DNA of 64,000 nucleotides from Phoenix dactylifera (lineage: Eukaryota; Streptophyta; Magnoliopsida; Arecales; Arecaceae), in assembly GCF_009389715.1 (NCBI RefSeq), contig NC_052409.1:7365605-7429604 (forward strand). The letters are read 5' to 3'. This document shows, piece after piece, positions 1 through 12,039 of this stretch (position 1 is the first letter of the stretch; the number at the start of each line of letters is the position of its first letter). The notes beneath the pieces were generated by a model that ran no database searches, was not told the origin of the DNA, and worked only from the letters and a program-made list of their open reading frames with translations. A program made the position numbers and the translations under genes.

Positions 1-3000
1 AATCATAAGCAATCAAATGCCAGTTGTTAAACTTGACTGACAACTTACATACAGCTAGTCAATATATTTTCATGCCTCTCGAGACTTTGCTAAGAAAGCA
101 GTTGCAGAAAAATTAGGGTGACAATTGTGTCAAATGTAAGTTACTAATAGAGGTCTATATTAAAATTATAAACAGAAAATTTAACTACATGTAATGATTT
201 TTAATCACTGATCCTATGTTCTCAGGAAGGATTGGTGAACCTCCCATCCCGTGGTAGGGTTCGTGTAAACTGCACTATATCTGAGGAGACTTCATAGAGC
301 AAATGTGGAGGCTTCTTATGGGATTGAAACAAAGAAATAGATGGATGAATGGTGCAAATGATTTTGGATGGGCATGGCTGTTTCTCTCGGTATGTCAATT
401 TGGTACTCCTAAACAAAGGAAGTATCAATGGAAATAACAGTTAAGGACTCCCTGACCCAGTTTATACAGTACTGAAGTTATCAAAAACAGCATGCAAGTT
501 AAAGGGAATTTGGATGCCATGCATGATGTGCAAGATAGCATGGAAATTGTTGTGCCCTACATTTTTATAACTACTCAATGGTAGCAGTCCTTGGTGTTTC
601 TTTTAGTTGGCATAGGAGCCTTATACCAGTCTTCCTAGTTCCTACAATGTGAATAGACGTATCTTAGATTATCTGGGATTTGGGTTCTTCGACCGCCCAT
701 TCTTTTCGCACTATTGACTTCAATGACTATCATGCCATTTTTTTTACTACGGCCAACTGCACCAACATGCTATTTTTATACAGCATACTGGGCACCCAGA
801 CAACTCCTTCATGCTCTAGATAATATGGTAATGCCCTTGTTTTCAAAATAAATCTTGTAATTCTTGTTCTATAGAAGTGTTATGGATGAATGATTTGTAT
901 AACTAGAATGAAAAAAGATCTTTAAAGCAATAAGAAGGGTCTCAATGCCTCAATAACTTACATTGCAAGTTATTCATACAAAGTTTGCAAAAAGAGACCA
1001 GTAATCAGCTCGATTACCAGGTCCTTTCAGATAAACCCAAAAAAGGTTAACAAGTTTCAACTAGGACATACTATTTTATTCTTGTTGCAACTGTGTTCTC
1101 ACTATCCAAAGGAAAGATCCTTAAAACATGGTACTTCCGAATGATAGAGTTGTTAGTTAGTTCCCAATATGATTTCTTTTTTTGGTTGATGTAAAAGATG
1201 GTCAGGACATCACAAATTAAGTAAACAATATGGAGTAATTCCAGAAATAAATTTGAGAGAACAAAAGTTGAAGAACTAGGACAAATACAGAGTATATAAT
1301 TGAGATAAAATAAAACATGAAAAGATTTTCATTACTTTGTGCCTATTCATGTGAAAACAAAGGAAAAAGAAAAAGAAAACGAAGAGATGGAGCCCATGAT
1401 GTCCATGCCTCATATTTATCAAACTAGGGTGGATAATGTGACACAATCATAAAACCTTATTATGTGTTGAGGTTGACTGGTAAAGAAAAGAACGCCCAGA
1501 AAACCTAAGCATGGTTCAGGGAAAAAATGGTGAGATATATATGTGATAGAACTAGAAGGCCAATGTAAAATTACCAAATCCTGCGAAATCCACTTACATC
1601 ACTAATAGGCCCTATTTGATAAATACAAAATCAGAAGGAAAACAGAAAAAAAGGAATTATAAAATAAAAATCCATAAAAATAAATTTTATCTTGAAGTCA
1701 ACAGAAAGTAATTTAGGGACTTGCTCCTGTCATTTCTGAAGCCAACCAAAACATTGCCATGCAGGCATTTATTGAGCATTATTATGGTTTTATTTTTAAA
1801 TTATTGATTAAAGACATCTATGAGTACTTTTGTCTTACAACTAAAGTTCTGTGAGTTGTAAAACAGTAGATTTGAAAAATTAGACAAAAAAACTTATCAA
1901 ATACGACATGAAAACAGAGACCTCATCATTGGTCTTATTTTCATTATTACTTCTCATTTCCTTCATCAGAATTTATTCTACCATCAAACCCTCAATGTCT
2001 AAGTTATAGAATTTATTGTTCCACTAAACCTACAAACTCATACTCTGCATAGTTTGAAGACAACTAAGAATGCTTTCCTACAGTTTCATCATATTGAAGT
2101 CTAAGTTATAGATCCCAACAAGAAAGCATGCCGAATCTGTGACTATATATGGCTTGACAAGATGAAGCATAAAGCTATCAGTCTGATGATATTGAATGAT
2201 ATCATCAGTAACAAAAAAAAAAGAAGAAGAGATGTCCTCAATCAGCCAAAAAGTTGAAGAAAAACTTTGCTAAGTCATAGAGAAGGAAAAGCAACAGTAG
2301 ATCACAAAAATACTAACAGAGCTTTCTCGTTGATCAACATCTAGTTACAAGGATTCAACCGACTATAGTAAAAAAAGAAACATAAGAGAATTCAGTGATT
2401 GAAGAATCATCATCAAATGTTATACTGGTGAGTGATGACACAGGAAGGCCATTGAAAACATGACTCAAGACTAGTATAGTTGGATCACTGCCAGTAGAGG
2501 AAGCTGTGAGTCTCTAAGGATTCAATTCCCTCACAAGTACTCTCTCACCAGAAATAGGCAACATACATTGAGTTATGCATCTAAAAAAGGCAGCAAATAA
2601 GGTGGTGCAATTGAACTATCCTAGTTTTAGAGCTGGTTAGGATCAGCATCAGGCAACTCAAGTTTCTTAATTTCACACCCGACTTTATGCTACAATTATG
2701 CAATCCAAAATTAGCAGGATTCTCCAACATTATGATGATAGATTCTGCGGTCTTAGTTTGGATCAATTCACTCCATTAAAGTTCTAGTCCAACCCAAAAA
2801 GCAATTCTACAAGACTGCATCCAAATGGCATCACTTCCCTATCATAAAACAATAATACTGAGTAGAATTCAAGATCTTTTTCTACCGTGAAGCAGATGAG
2901 CATCAGAATTGTAATAAATCATAAATGATCTATTTTTTTGGCGTTAAAAATCAGGCACGACCTAGAAAATCGCGATTTTTTATGAATTGAAAAATGCGCT

Positions 3001-3062
3001 ACGGAAACAAATCAAAAAACACAGAGCCAAAAGAAGAAGGCGAGCCAAGAATTCTAACTCAC
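1..3062. other. AT-rich intergenic region, no gene recognised
   Basis: I see no credible coding exon here, apart from a faint resemblance to the missing third exon of the neighbouring IspF relic near 2640-2690. One MITE-like inverted-repeat segment (about 1608-1912) is listed separately. The remainder is low-complexity AT-rich sequence with short A and T runs. The short minus-strand reading frame at 222-428 resembles no family I know. Confidence 0.5.
1608..1912. mobile_element. Possible small MITE
   Basis: The left end reads ggccctatttgataaat (from 1608). The right end (about 1888-1908), reverse-complemented, reads gtcgtatttgataagt, so the two form a terminal inverted repeat around the core TATTTGATAA. 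The interior is about 300 bp, AT-rich and non-coding. No clear target duplication was found, so the superfamily is unassigned. Confidence 0.35.
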
Positions 3063-3539
3063 AGCCTCTCCCAAGAAGACAGAGGACGCGGCGCCCATCC
3101 ACCTGGGATCAATGTCGGGAAATATCTGGCCGATATCCGGAAGCCCCAAGGCCCCAAAATCGCATTCACCATATAATGAAGCAACACATCTCCTGCAGCA
3201 AGACCAATCAATCAATCAAACTGAACAAAAGAATCCAAAACCCTCCGCTCCGAAACCCTAATTTTTGCCAAGCTGGAGCGCGCACCGTCGGAGTGGGCGT
3301 CGCAGCCGCGGTCGTGGGGGATGTCGATGCCGCCGATGATCAGTGGGAGAACCGCCTCGAGCCTGTGGAGGTCGAAGCCATGGCCGACGCAGATTGTGAG
3401 GACCAGCGGAGGCAGGGATGATGGTGGGGCATCGGTTATTGCCGGGTCCTCCGGCGCCGCCCGCGCGGCGGAGACGGCGGCCGATGGAAAGAATAGTGGC
3501 GGAACGAAGTAATCGAGGAGAAAATTCGGTTGCTCCCAT
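3063..3539 (-). pseudogene. ISPF: Partial, frameshifted IspF/MECS gene
   Basis: Translated on the minus strand, 3286 to about 3430 reads [20 protein letters not shown], then [15 protein letters not shown]. This is the hallmark N-terminal region of plastid 2-C-methyl-D-erythritol 2,4-cyclodiphosphate synthase (MEP pathway) and includes the Asp-x-His metal ligands. A GT donor follows 3286. An AG acceptor precedes 3192, where a second exon continues DVLLHYMVNAILG, then ALGLPDIGQIFPDIDPRW; it keeps the third His ligand but has Asn where plant copies usually have Asp. After DPRW an apparent GTGG insertion shifts the frame into MGAASSVFLGEA, followed by a good GTGAGT donor at 3062. No ATG lies in the VGHGF frame; the only plausible transit-peptide start (MGATEF, 3539) is in another frame. 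The third exon is absent or unrecognisable. Identity is certain, pseudogene status likely. Confidence 0.75.
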
Positions 3540-3761
3540 CGGCAGTTGATAGGTTTCGAGCAAGGTCAAAAAACAACGGCCGAAATGACACTATAACGGC
3601 CGGTGCAGGTAGTCAGAACTGGCAGATAATTCAGGGCCCGTTTGGTATTGCCAATGTGTTTTATTTTTTACAAAATTGAAGAAAAAAATGGAATTAGACA
3701 GAAAAAAATTGTTTCTGTTTAAAATTTTAAACAGTTTTTGAAAGTAAAGACTTGTTGCGTT

Positions 3762-3767
<6 letters not shown>

Positions 3768-3811
<44 letters not shown>
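3768..3811. repeat. (AT)n microsatellite
   Basis: About 43 bp of uninterrupted AT dinucleotides, abutting the left side of the foldback element that follows. Confidence 0.9.
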
Positions 3812-3813
<2 letters not shown>

Positions 3814-3837
3814 GCAAAAAAAAGCAAAAATTTTGTG

Positions 3838-4735
3838 CAGGTATTGCCAATTGAGTTTTTTTACGTGTATACCCTCCTAAATATTAAAATTTACATTAAT
3901 ACCCTTCTAAAAAAAATATTTGTATGTATATCTTCATCAACTACTTGTGTTGTATATATATCTTTTTTTTGCGTATCTATCCATGCCATCTAACATCGTT
4001 AAGAAGTTAGCAGTTTAAAATTAAAATGATAAAAATATCCTTAGTAGATATATATACAAAAGAAAACATTTATAAGGATATACATACAAAGAGTAATTTT
4101 AGAGGATATTCATGCATTTTCATATATTTAGAAGGTAGACATGCAAAAAAATTCTTAATTTTTTGCATAAATACCATTCTAATATTTTTCTATATTCTAA
4201 TCTATGTCCTCATATATGCATCTATAACAATAAATATTTTAAGCTATGTTTTGATAAAATAAGATATAGTGGTTGTTATAAATGAAGAAGAATAAAGTAG
4301 AATAAATCCGTGATTAGTGAAAGAACTTCTAAAACTCTTTTTGTTATCTAATTGTCAATTCAATCTTTTTTAAAGCAATATTTTTATAAAAATATTGAGG
4401 ATGTATTAGACAAATCCGAGTATTAAAATAGGTTGAAATTAAAAAAAATAAAATTAGAATTTTTTGTATGTAAACCCTCCTAAATATATGACATTGCATG
4501 ATAGTAAAATGTTATTTGCATACGTAAACTTATAAATGTTTTTTTTTTTTGCATATATGCTTATTAAGGATATTTTAGTTATTTTTAATTTTAAACTGCT
4601 AATTTTTTTACGTTATTAGATGGTTAGGCACATATGCAAAATAAAAAAAATGAAGGGTATACACATAAATCCTCTATAAGATGCAAAGCCCCTATGAAAA
4701 TACATATGAGAGCTGCCAATGCCCCCAAAAATTAA
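3838..4735. mobile_element. Foldback-like element with long inverted arms
   Basis: The stretch at about 3988-4055 (ccatctaacat..., agcagtttaaaattaaaa..., aaaatatcctta) recurs in inverted orientation at about 4555-4640. The outer parts of both arms also match: a tataccctcct-type segment near 3860 pairs with gggtatacac near 4660. The element is AT-rich and encodes nothing credible; the 78-codon ORF at 4026 is an AT-rich shadow. It could be a foldback or MULE-type non-autonomous transposon. Outer boundaries and target duplication are unresolved. Confidence 0.55.
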
Positions 4736-4740
4736 TTCTT

Positions 4741-6650
4741 TGCTTTACAACTTCAAGATCAGGTTTATTTTTCCATTTACGTACTCTAATACTTGCAAAG
4801 ACAACGTTTAGAACCATTATTTGACCTTCATAGATAAATCTTCTCCCATGGTTATAGACTATAGGAAACTTTCACAATTAGATATTGGATTCAAATCAAA
4901 TACTGTGTTCAATTGGGACCAAAATCTAGATCAAAATAATAGATCTACCAAGGAGCTTGGACAAGTAATTAGTAGATCACAAGAACTACCTCATAGTTAA
5001 AACTTTAAGCTCCTGTAAGTAGGCAACAACTCTAAAATCTTCCCCCATTGAAAGAAAAGAAAAATAACATTCTTCTCGAAGGCAAATTTTATAAGTCAAA
5101 AATCCTAACTTATTATCAATCCTTGGCAGAGGATAATTATATCTCATCACGTGGCATTAATCTGGATTAAAAATCTAAGAGAATATACAAGAAATATTTC
5201 ACTACAAAATCTCCTTTCTTTTCAAAGCACAATAATAAATTGCTTACAAGCAAAACATTGTATCCACCAAGGTCCACAAATTAAGGATTGAACTTATATC
5301 AACCAAAGATAGGCACAATAAGGACGAAAACCAAAGATTGAACCACTGAAGTTGTTGGGTATGAAAGGATATGCCCAAACATCCTAGATACTGCCTTATT
5401 TAGTCTCTAAATTTGGGTTCGAGGGAGATTCTAAATGCTATGTCCTCTAAAGAAGATCTAGATGTCTGAGTTACCATACTTATGATTTTATGTGCATGCT
5501 GAAACTAGGAAATACAAATTTATCACATCAATACTATATTATACACTATCCAAATCACATATATAATATATAGATATTCATATTAATATTTGAAAGGTAA
5601 TTAAATCTTTTTGTTGGAGGAAAAGCGAATAGATTACTTGGAATTCTGTTTCAATATTTGCTTGATTTATTTCACTCTAATACTCCAGCATCTTTTTCCA
5701 TTCAGTCAAAGAATGATTAAGGTTTAAAGTTCAAAAATCAAGTCCAAAGTATTATTTTCATTTGCGAGTTCCATGGTCTTTCTTTTTACAGCCATTCATT
5801 TTATATCGCCAATTTTTTTTTCTTCTACCTGTATTCATTGTTCGGGTCTACTTGCGTATCCGATTCGAAATTGCAGTTTCTCTGTTAACAATCGGTTCCC
5901 TCTTTCCTGTAATGCTTTCAAACAAAATCATGATGGTATTTTCAACTATTTGATTATTCTAATTATATGATCTTGCTGTGAGAATTATTATGATCTTTTG
6001 GGAAGTTCAACTTTTAGTGATCTGTTTAACATATAACATTGTTCTGATTTTTTTTATATAAATAATACTGGTAGCTTACAAAGTAGGATATATTTTGCTT
6101 GCCATTGACAAATGCATGGAAGAATGCAAATTTCCAGGCGTAGCAAGAAATCAAGAGCTCGGTTTAGCATTAATCCCCATGGAAAAAGGCAAGATAGCTC
6201 TTTTCAGAAACCTATCCAAGATCTATTTGTTTAGCATGGAAAGAGCTCCATCTGCTTTAGTAGTACCAAGTTATACTGTTCACATAAGGTGGTTCGGTCG
6301 GATGATCCAATCAAGTTCAACCTATTTTTAAATGCTTGATCTCCAAATTAAATAAATTTCAGTTAATATTTACAGAAGCAGATGAAATTACAAGTACAAA
6401 TAATATTAAATTTCTATGGAGTTAATAACCAATCCAATCCACTCCTACTAATTTTGAAAAACAAAGATGAAGTTCTTGATGTTAGAAACCTCAGCTTTAA
6501 TCCTTGTGTACATAAGAAACCCAAACCTTACCAAAAAAAAAGATTGATCTAGTTAATGTTACATTCACATATAAACACATGAAAGAATTTGATAAAATTA
6601 TAAAGTTATAGGAAAAACCCAAATCCAAACCTAAGGGTTTTAATTTTTGT
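4741..6650. other. AT-rich intergenic region
   Basis: Upstream (left) of the ROH1-like 3' end I see no gene and no repeat with recognisable termini. Short frames around 5762-5970 and 6095-6331 match no family I know. The last few hundred bases before 6651 must contain the 3' UTR and polyadenylation region of the minus-strand gene. Confidence 0.4.
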
Positions 6651-7814
6651 CTACGAAACAATGGGACAGGGAGCAATGGCAGAGCGCGCTCTCTGATCTA
6701 AGCACCGGAGCACCTCTGCGCGGCTCCCCACCACCCGGTGGAACACCTCCCTCACCTGCCTCTCCAGCGGCCCAAGCCCCTCCTCCAGCCTCCGGCACGC
6801 CTCCGCCAGCTCCGCCGCCCTTTCCGCCACCTCCTCCGCCCTCTCCCTCTCCAGCGACGTGCCCCCTTCGCCGCCACCGGCGCGGGCGCCGGAGGCCTCC
6901 TCCACGACCTGGATCAGCACCTTCCCGCACCTCTCCACCTCCAGCAGCTCCGCCAGCATCCCCGCCGCCTTCCGGTCCCTCCGCCGCCATTCCTCTGCGA
7001 TCCTTTCCTGCAGCGCCACCATCGCCGCGGCCCACGGCAGCTGCCTTGGCGGCGCCACCGGCGGCCCGCCCCGCTCCTGGCACGGCAACGCCGCCCCCAG
7101 AGCCCACATGGCGAACACCAGCACGGCGCTCATCGTGTACACCGCCGCCGCCAGCTCCCCGGCGCCCCCATCGCCGCCGCGAGGAGCGGCGAGGTGGGCG
7201 GAGCAGTTCCTCGACATGCTCCAAGACAAGAATCTCGAGTTCGTCTCCCGCCGGCCGAAGGATCCTGCGCCCTCGGTCCGGATACCTGCGGTGGCGTCGA
7301 AGGGGAGGAGCTTGAAGAGAGCGCGGCGAGCGCGGAGGAGGTGGAGGCGGGGGGAGAGGAGGGCGGAGGCGGCGATCTGGGCGTGGCGGAGCCAGTGGCG
7401 CAGGGAGTGGAGGGAGAGGGAAACAGCGTTGCAAAGGTCGAGGGACTTGACGGCGCGGTCGAGGAGGTCGGCGACGGGACGGGAGGCGGCAGAAGCTGCG
7501 GCAGGGGGGCCGCAGCCGAGGAGGGGGAGGAGCGGCCGGAATTCGGCCTCGACGGCGAGGAGTGTGTCGAGGAGCTTGGAGAGAAAGGCGAGAGAGAGGA
7601 GGGGCGAAGGCGGCTTGTCGAGGGAGTGTTTGGGGGAGTCGGGCGGGAGAAGGGAGAGGAGGCGGTCGGCGACGTGGGAGTGGAAGAGGTCGAGCTCGTG
7701 GAGCTCTTGTTCATGGCCATGCTCCATGGAGACAACTTGGCTGCGGCGGCGGAGGGGCCGGCCGCGGAAGGACATGGAGAGGGAGAAGCCGCCCTGGTAT
7801 TCGTTGGAAGCCAT
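6651..7814 (-). CDS. ROH1/BYPASS1-related DUF793 protein
   Basis: A single-exon gene of 387 aa. The start at 7814 (MASNEYQGGF) is chosen because this family opens with a conserved segment of the type x-x-YQGxF...RRxQVVSMxxxHEQELxxLxxFxxHVAxR, and residues 25-51 here (SQVVSMEHGHEQEL, then FHSHVADR) match it; the 16 in-frame codons upstream do not. Residues 71-170 form the helical LLDxLLxxEAEF...LDLCNAVSLSLHSLRHW region. Residues 221-243 (ELAAAVYTMSAVLVFAMWAL) are a hydrophobic, membrane-like segment. The C-terminal third is a Glu/Arg-rich helix (260-375). Family knowledge: Arabidopsis ROH1 binds EXO70C and is linked to seed-coat mucilage secretion, and BYPASS1 relatives affect root-derived signalling. 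Function here is inference. The GC-rich exon produces long antisense ORFs that are not genes. A TATA box lies at 7993-8002. Confidence 0.88.
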   Translation of the reverse strand: MASNEYQGGFSLSMSFRGRPLRRRSQVVSMEHGHEQELHELDLFHSHVADRLLSLLPPDSPKHSLDKPPSPLLSLAFLSKLLDTLLAVEAEFRPLLPLLGCGPPAAASAASRPVADLLDRAVKSLDLCNAVSLSLHSLRHWLRHAQIAASALLSPRLHLLRARRALFKLLPFDATAGIRTEGAGSFGRRETNSRFLSWSMSRNCSAHLAAPRGGDGGAGELAAAVYTMSAVLVFAMWALGAALPCQERGGPPVAPPRQLPWAAAMVALQERIAEEWRRRDRKAAGMLAELLEVERCGKVLIQVVEEASGARAGGGEGGTSLERERAEEVAERAAELAEACRRLEEGLGPLERQVREVFHRVVGSRAEVLRCLDQRARSAIAPCPIVS

Positions 7815-7992
7815 TGCTTTGGGGTGTTTTAATGAGAGAGAGAGAAGGAAAAATTGAGACAAAGTGAGAAGATGTCAAGTGGAGAAAAGATTGGAGTAAT
7901 GGCTTTTAGGCCATCATGGGATGGAGGAGTGCTTTTGTTTTTTTTTTTTTCCGGAGGAATACGGAGGATGAGGGATTTGGATGGCCGGCTGA

Positions 7993-8002
7993 CTATATAT
8001 AG
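7993..8002 (-). promoter_or_regulatory. TATA box of the ROH1-like gene
   Basis: CTATATATAG lies about 180 bp upstream of the chosen ATG, which would leave a 5' UTR of roughly 150 nt. The surrounding sequence is otherwise mixed GC, so the motif stands out. Confidence 0.6.
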
Positions 8003-10665
8003 GGTTGAAGGGATTGAGAGGCTTGCAGTAGACTGCACTATTTCCTTGTATTGGAAGCTGACTTGGTTTTTGGTTTTTTATGTTGTATTTCGGGTTCGAC
8101 CGGTTCAAGATTCATGACTTAGTTCAAGATTAGGTCACCGGCATGAGTCCAGCTGGCTTGGCCGAACCGGTTTAAGAAAGAATCTCATTTTTCGATGGCA
8201 ACTTCAACTTTGGACTGCATTTGTGGGAGGAGCCTAATATCAACATTAATATTAACAACATTGCTACAGGCTACTGCTTTGTTCCTCTTTTGATGAAGTG
8301 GCTTTTGCTGACAATTCAATCGATGTTGAATAACCGCATAAGATATTTTATTTTTTAAGATTGAAATAAAATCTTTAGATTGATTTTATGCAAGAAGGAA
8401 GATTGAAGATTTTTTTTTTTCTAAATGTAATCAAGATATTCTAAAATCTTGATCAACATTGAAGGAATGGAGAACTAAAAATGTGGACTGATACAGATAA
8501 ATTGAACTAATCATGGTAGGCATTGTTCAAAGATTTTGTAGTTGAGAAAAAAAAAAACCAGTTAACATGAGGAGAAGGCAATGTTAAATAATTTTGACCT
8601 ATATAATGATCAGCATTTTGAGTTGTATCAGTTTACAGTAGCTGAAATAGCAGAGCTTCTATTTACATTGTCAACCAGTACACCATGCTGATATAAATCA
8701 AAAAAAAAAAAAAAAAAAAAGGCAGGGACTGGACCAAGAGTTTTGTGGCTTGGTTAGGTCGAGCATAGAATGAACCGGACCGGGTCGGACCGGACGGTCC
8801 GATACTATTTTAAATTCTTTTATGTGGAATTGGGAGCCTAAGACCAAAGAGGGTGGCGGAATGGACTGGACAGGACAGGTGGCACGCCCAAGTTGTCCCT
8901 CCAAGAAAACCTAGAGGACGTGGGCCCACGACCGCGTCACTTGAACGCGATTCCCGTCAGACCCCAATTTCAGGACCGCATACAATTTTTACGCGGACAA
9001 CGATCTACCATCCATCTCGACCCTCCCACCACGTCCTATCCGTTCGTTTTAAGTGTCATGAGTACCGCCATTGCTGACGAGGTAAACGAACGGTAGAATT
9101 AGTATCCTCATAGAATCGTTTATGCGTGCGTTGTAAGATATAATTAATCTTATCTTTTTTAGGAATCCATTACTCTGACGTTGAACTTTGACTTTTGTTA
9201 GAAATCGGGTGGGAGGTGGGCCCTACGGCTCCTCAACCAATCAATGAAACATTGAACTTGAACGTGAGAATTAAAAAAAAGATGTTTCCTGTGTTGGGTT
9301 TTTAGCAGATCCTAACATTAGCTCAGAAAAAGTCTAGCACGAGGCCTTTCGTGTATGATTAGGACACAAAGTAAAACTACGAAGCCCAAATACAGCACCC
9401 ACACTTCTACGTGGCACAGGCGTGAGAAGAATAGCACACTTCCTTCCAATCAATATACGACACGTGGTGGTGAACTTCCCGGTACCATGAGATTGCGTCT
9501 CGAAGAATTTTGGTAGAATTTCGGACATCACTAAATCCATCCGTCCATTCTGGTGGGCTCAGGTATTGGACGGATGAAGATGGCCGGCAGAGGCCGAACT
9601 GCGTTGGAAAGTGGAGGGGCCCCGCAAGCTACCCACCGACCAGCCACCGTGACTCGAAAAGACAGCAGGTGAGAAAAGCGGGTCCATTCAAAGGAAATGG
9701 CATCGCTTTGAGCTTTTGTTCGTTTTATAGGGATTTTTTTTTTTTGTGTTTACTTCATCAAAAAAGCAATACGGATAAGCTCAATGTCAGCTTAGTCATA
9801 TGTGTTAGATTCTTCGAGATCCATTTTAAGATCTCAGCGATGTTGATGGATAATTTAGGTATTGTAACTTTATATTCTACCAGGGTTCATGTAGTGCAAT
9901 GCATCCAATAATTGCATATGTAGGTGGCACTTGATGATCCAAATGGAATGACCAAGATGATATTAAATTGCTAGTAATTTTTATCCCAAGATAATCTGAT
10001 ACTCGATGATCTAAAATTATCGTGTTTGGTATAACATGTTTCAGTAATTAAAGATTCTCATATATCTACAAGTAATCTATTTGAAATTCTATAGAAATCC
10101 AAAATCACTGGCCATATAATAGCAAAACTATTTCTCACATATGTCATAAAATATATTAGTCATATAAATATAGTATAATAAAATATTAATATATTTATTA
10201 ATATATTAATTGTTATTATAGAATTAATATTTTTATTTTATACTTATCATATATTATTTTTTAATACTAATATTTATTTTGATTAGAAAAATAAGGCAAA
10301 TAGAAATAATATATTAAATAATTTCATTACATAATACGGTTAATAATATATTCTAATATAATATATATCACAAATATATGTAATATCAATATAATATAAT
10401 ATATAATATTGAGATAATATATAGTATTGATATAATATATTAATGGTATATTGTTTTACGATTTTTTTTACTGGATTGAGAAATATTTTTGTCTTCAAAT
10501 TTTAGCTCAAGATGATCTTAGATTTCCGATCTCAAAAATAGATGTCCTTTACTTGGTTGGGTAGTGATTTAAGAAGTTGGGATGATTGGGGATCACGGCC
10601 ATGTAGGATGATTTGTTTTTAAATAGGAGTATAAAAGTGATTAAAAAAAAGAGAGAAATCTCTAT
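8003..10665. other. Promoter and intergenic region with repeat debris
   Basis: This contains the distal promoter of the ROH1-like gene, an A21 run at 8700-8720, short stretches rich in accggaccgggtcgg-type motifs (8090-8170 and 8760-8810) that look like pieces of hAT-type elements, and a very AT-rich block at about 10140-10450 full of taatatat words. I recognise no coding sequence. Confidence 0.45.
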
Positions 10666-10683
10666 ATACCATATTGTTCTTTT

Positions 10684-11063
10684 TTTCTTTTTTTTTTTTG
10701 CTAATACGGGTGGATCATACCTGACGGGTACGGATACACCCAATAAAGTCAAAAAATAGGATACCTCGGAGTGCCAAAGGCAGCTCCCCATCTCCAGACC
10801 ACAAGGTATCTCCGGAATGGCGAGCTACATGCGCAGCCACCCAATCCGCAGCACCATTAGCTTCACGGTAGATATACTTAGCCTGAAAGGCCCATCCATT
10901 CCTCGCCATAGTTCATATGTCACGAAGCAATGGGTGGTCACAGACGTCACCCCTAGGACCCTCTCGAATCCAACTGATAACGGTGGCTGAATCACCCTCT
11001 AGGATAATAGACCTAGCCTGTAACACGCACCGGGTATGTCGAAGGCCAGCCCAGACAGCTCTC
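10684..11063 (-). mobile_element. 5'-truncated LINE, RNase H end and tail
   Basis: Read on the minus strand, this is the C-terminal RNase H domain of a plant L1-type retrotransposon: AVWAGLRHTRCVL, EGDSATVISWIREG, LLRDI, then after one in-frame stop YIYREANGAADWVAAHVARH and IGCIRTR before the terminal stop. A poly(A) tail follows (T-rich on +, 10684-10701). The insert is flanked by a perfect 18-bp direct repeat, ataccatattgttctttt, at 10666-10683 and 11064-11081, which is the classic target-primed insertion signature and fixes both ends. The element is only about 380 bp. Confidence 0.88.
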
Positions 11064-12039
11064 ATACCATATTGTTCTTTTATGATAATATGTACGTCAA
11101 TATATAGCCTCATAATGTAGCTAATAAGTTATATTTGGACTAGCGATACCAATATAATAATAACAATATGAATCATATTTGGATCAATACAGCAACAACC
11201 CCCCTTATGGTACGGTAAAAATCTACTTGAATTCGAAAATCAAGCCTCATGAATGATGCGTCTTAGCGAAGATATCTTCAATTTGACCATTGGAGGAAAA
11301 AGAGCGAAGCTGTATACTACCCAATCATATTTGGACTGGTATACTGACAAAAAGAACAGGTCCAAAACAAGGTCACTCGTCCAAGCGAAAAGGTCATAGC
11401 CAGCTGTAAAGGCCCCTCCTTGTGACAATCATGAGCTGCCCCAAACATCGAAAGGGCAGCCTCATCCTTGATCCTTGGCAGGAGTGAGTGACCCTCCAAC
11501 TCTTCCTAATTTTTCCAATTATCCATCATATTTTTTGGACATTTACTTCGAGTGCATAGATAAATTATCCTTTCAAATCTTATTATTATTAGCTTGATCT
11601 TCTAAAGATCATGACCAGTTTATTACCTTCTGATTACAGATTATAAAAAAAGAACAATAAGCAGATAAAAGCACTGGAAATGATGTGAGGCATCAATTTG
11701 AACGCATTTTGAGCTCTTCTCTTGAGGGGGATTGAGTACTTGAAGGGCCAATAAAAGCTATCATTGCTGATTTCTGATCAAAGTATCCATATAGAATAAA
11801 GGTCTCTGCCCCAGAGAAATTAGTAAAGGGGATGCCTATGCTTTTGGGGTACAATGCCAGCCAGATACTTTATATATGGATCAGAACAAATTGCTGTCAA
11901 GAGGTGGATGACAGGCAATTCCCATCCATGCCTTCTAATTTATTAACAAATAAAATCTTGGAAAGGGGTGGGCGACCGGCTCTCACCTATACGTCCGCGT
12001 CCTACCAGAGAGATAATTGTGACAGGGTCTAGTTGAAGT

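Noticed and set aside
6738-7857. Long plus-strand ORFs of 332-364 codons
   Set aside because: They are antisense to the ROH1-like exon, have Pro/Arg- or Gly/Glu-biased compositions typical of GC-rich shadows, and show no domains.
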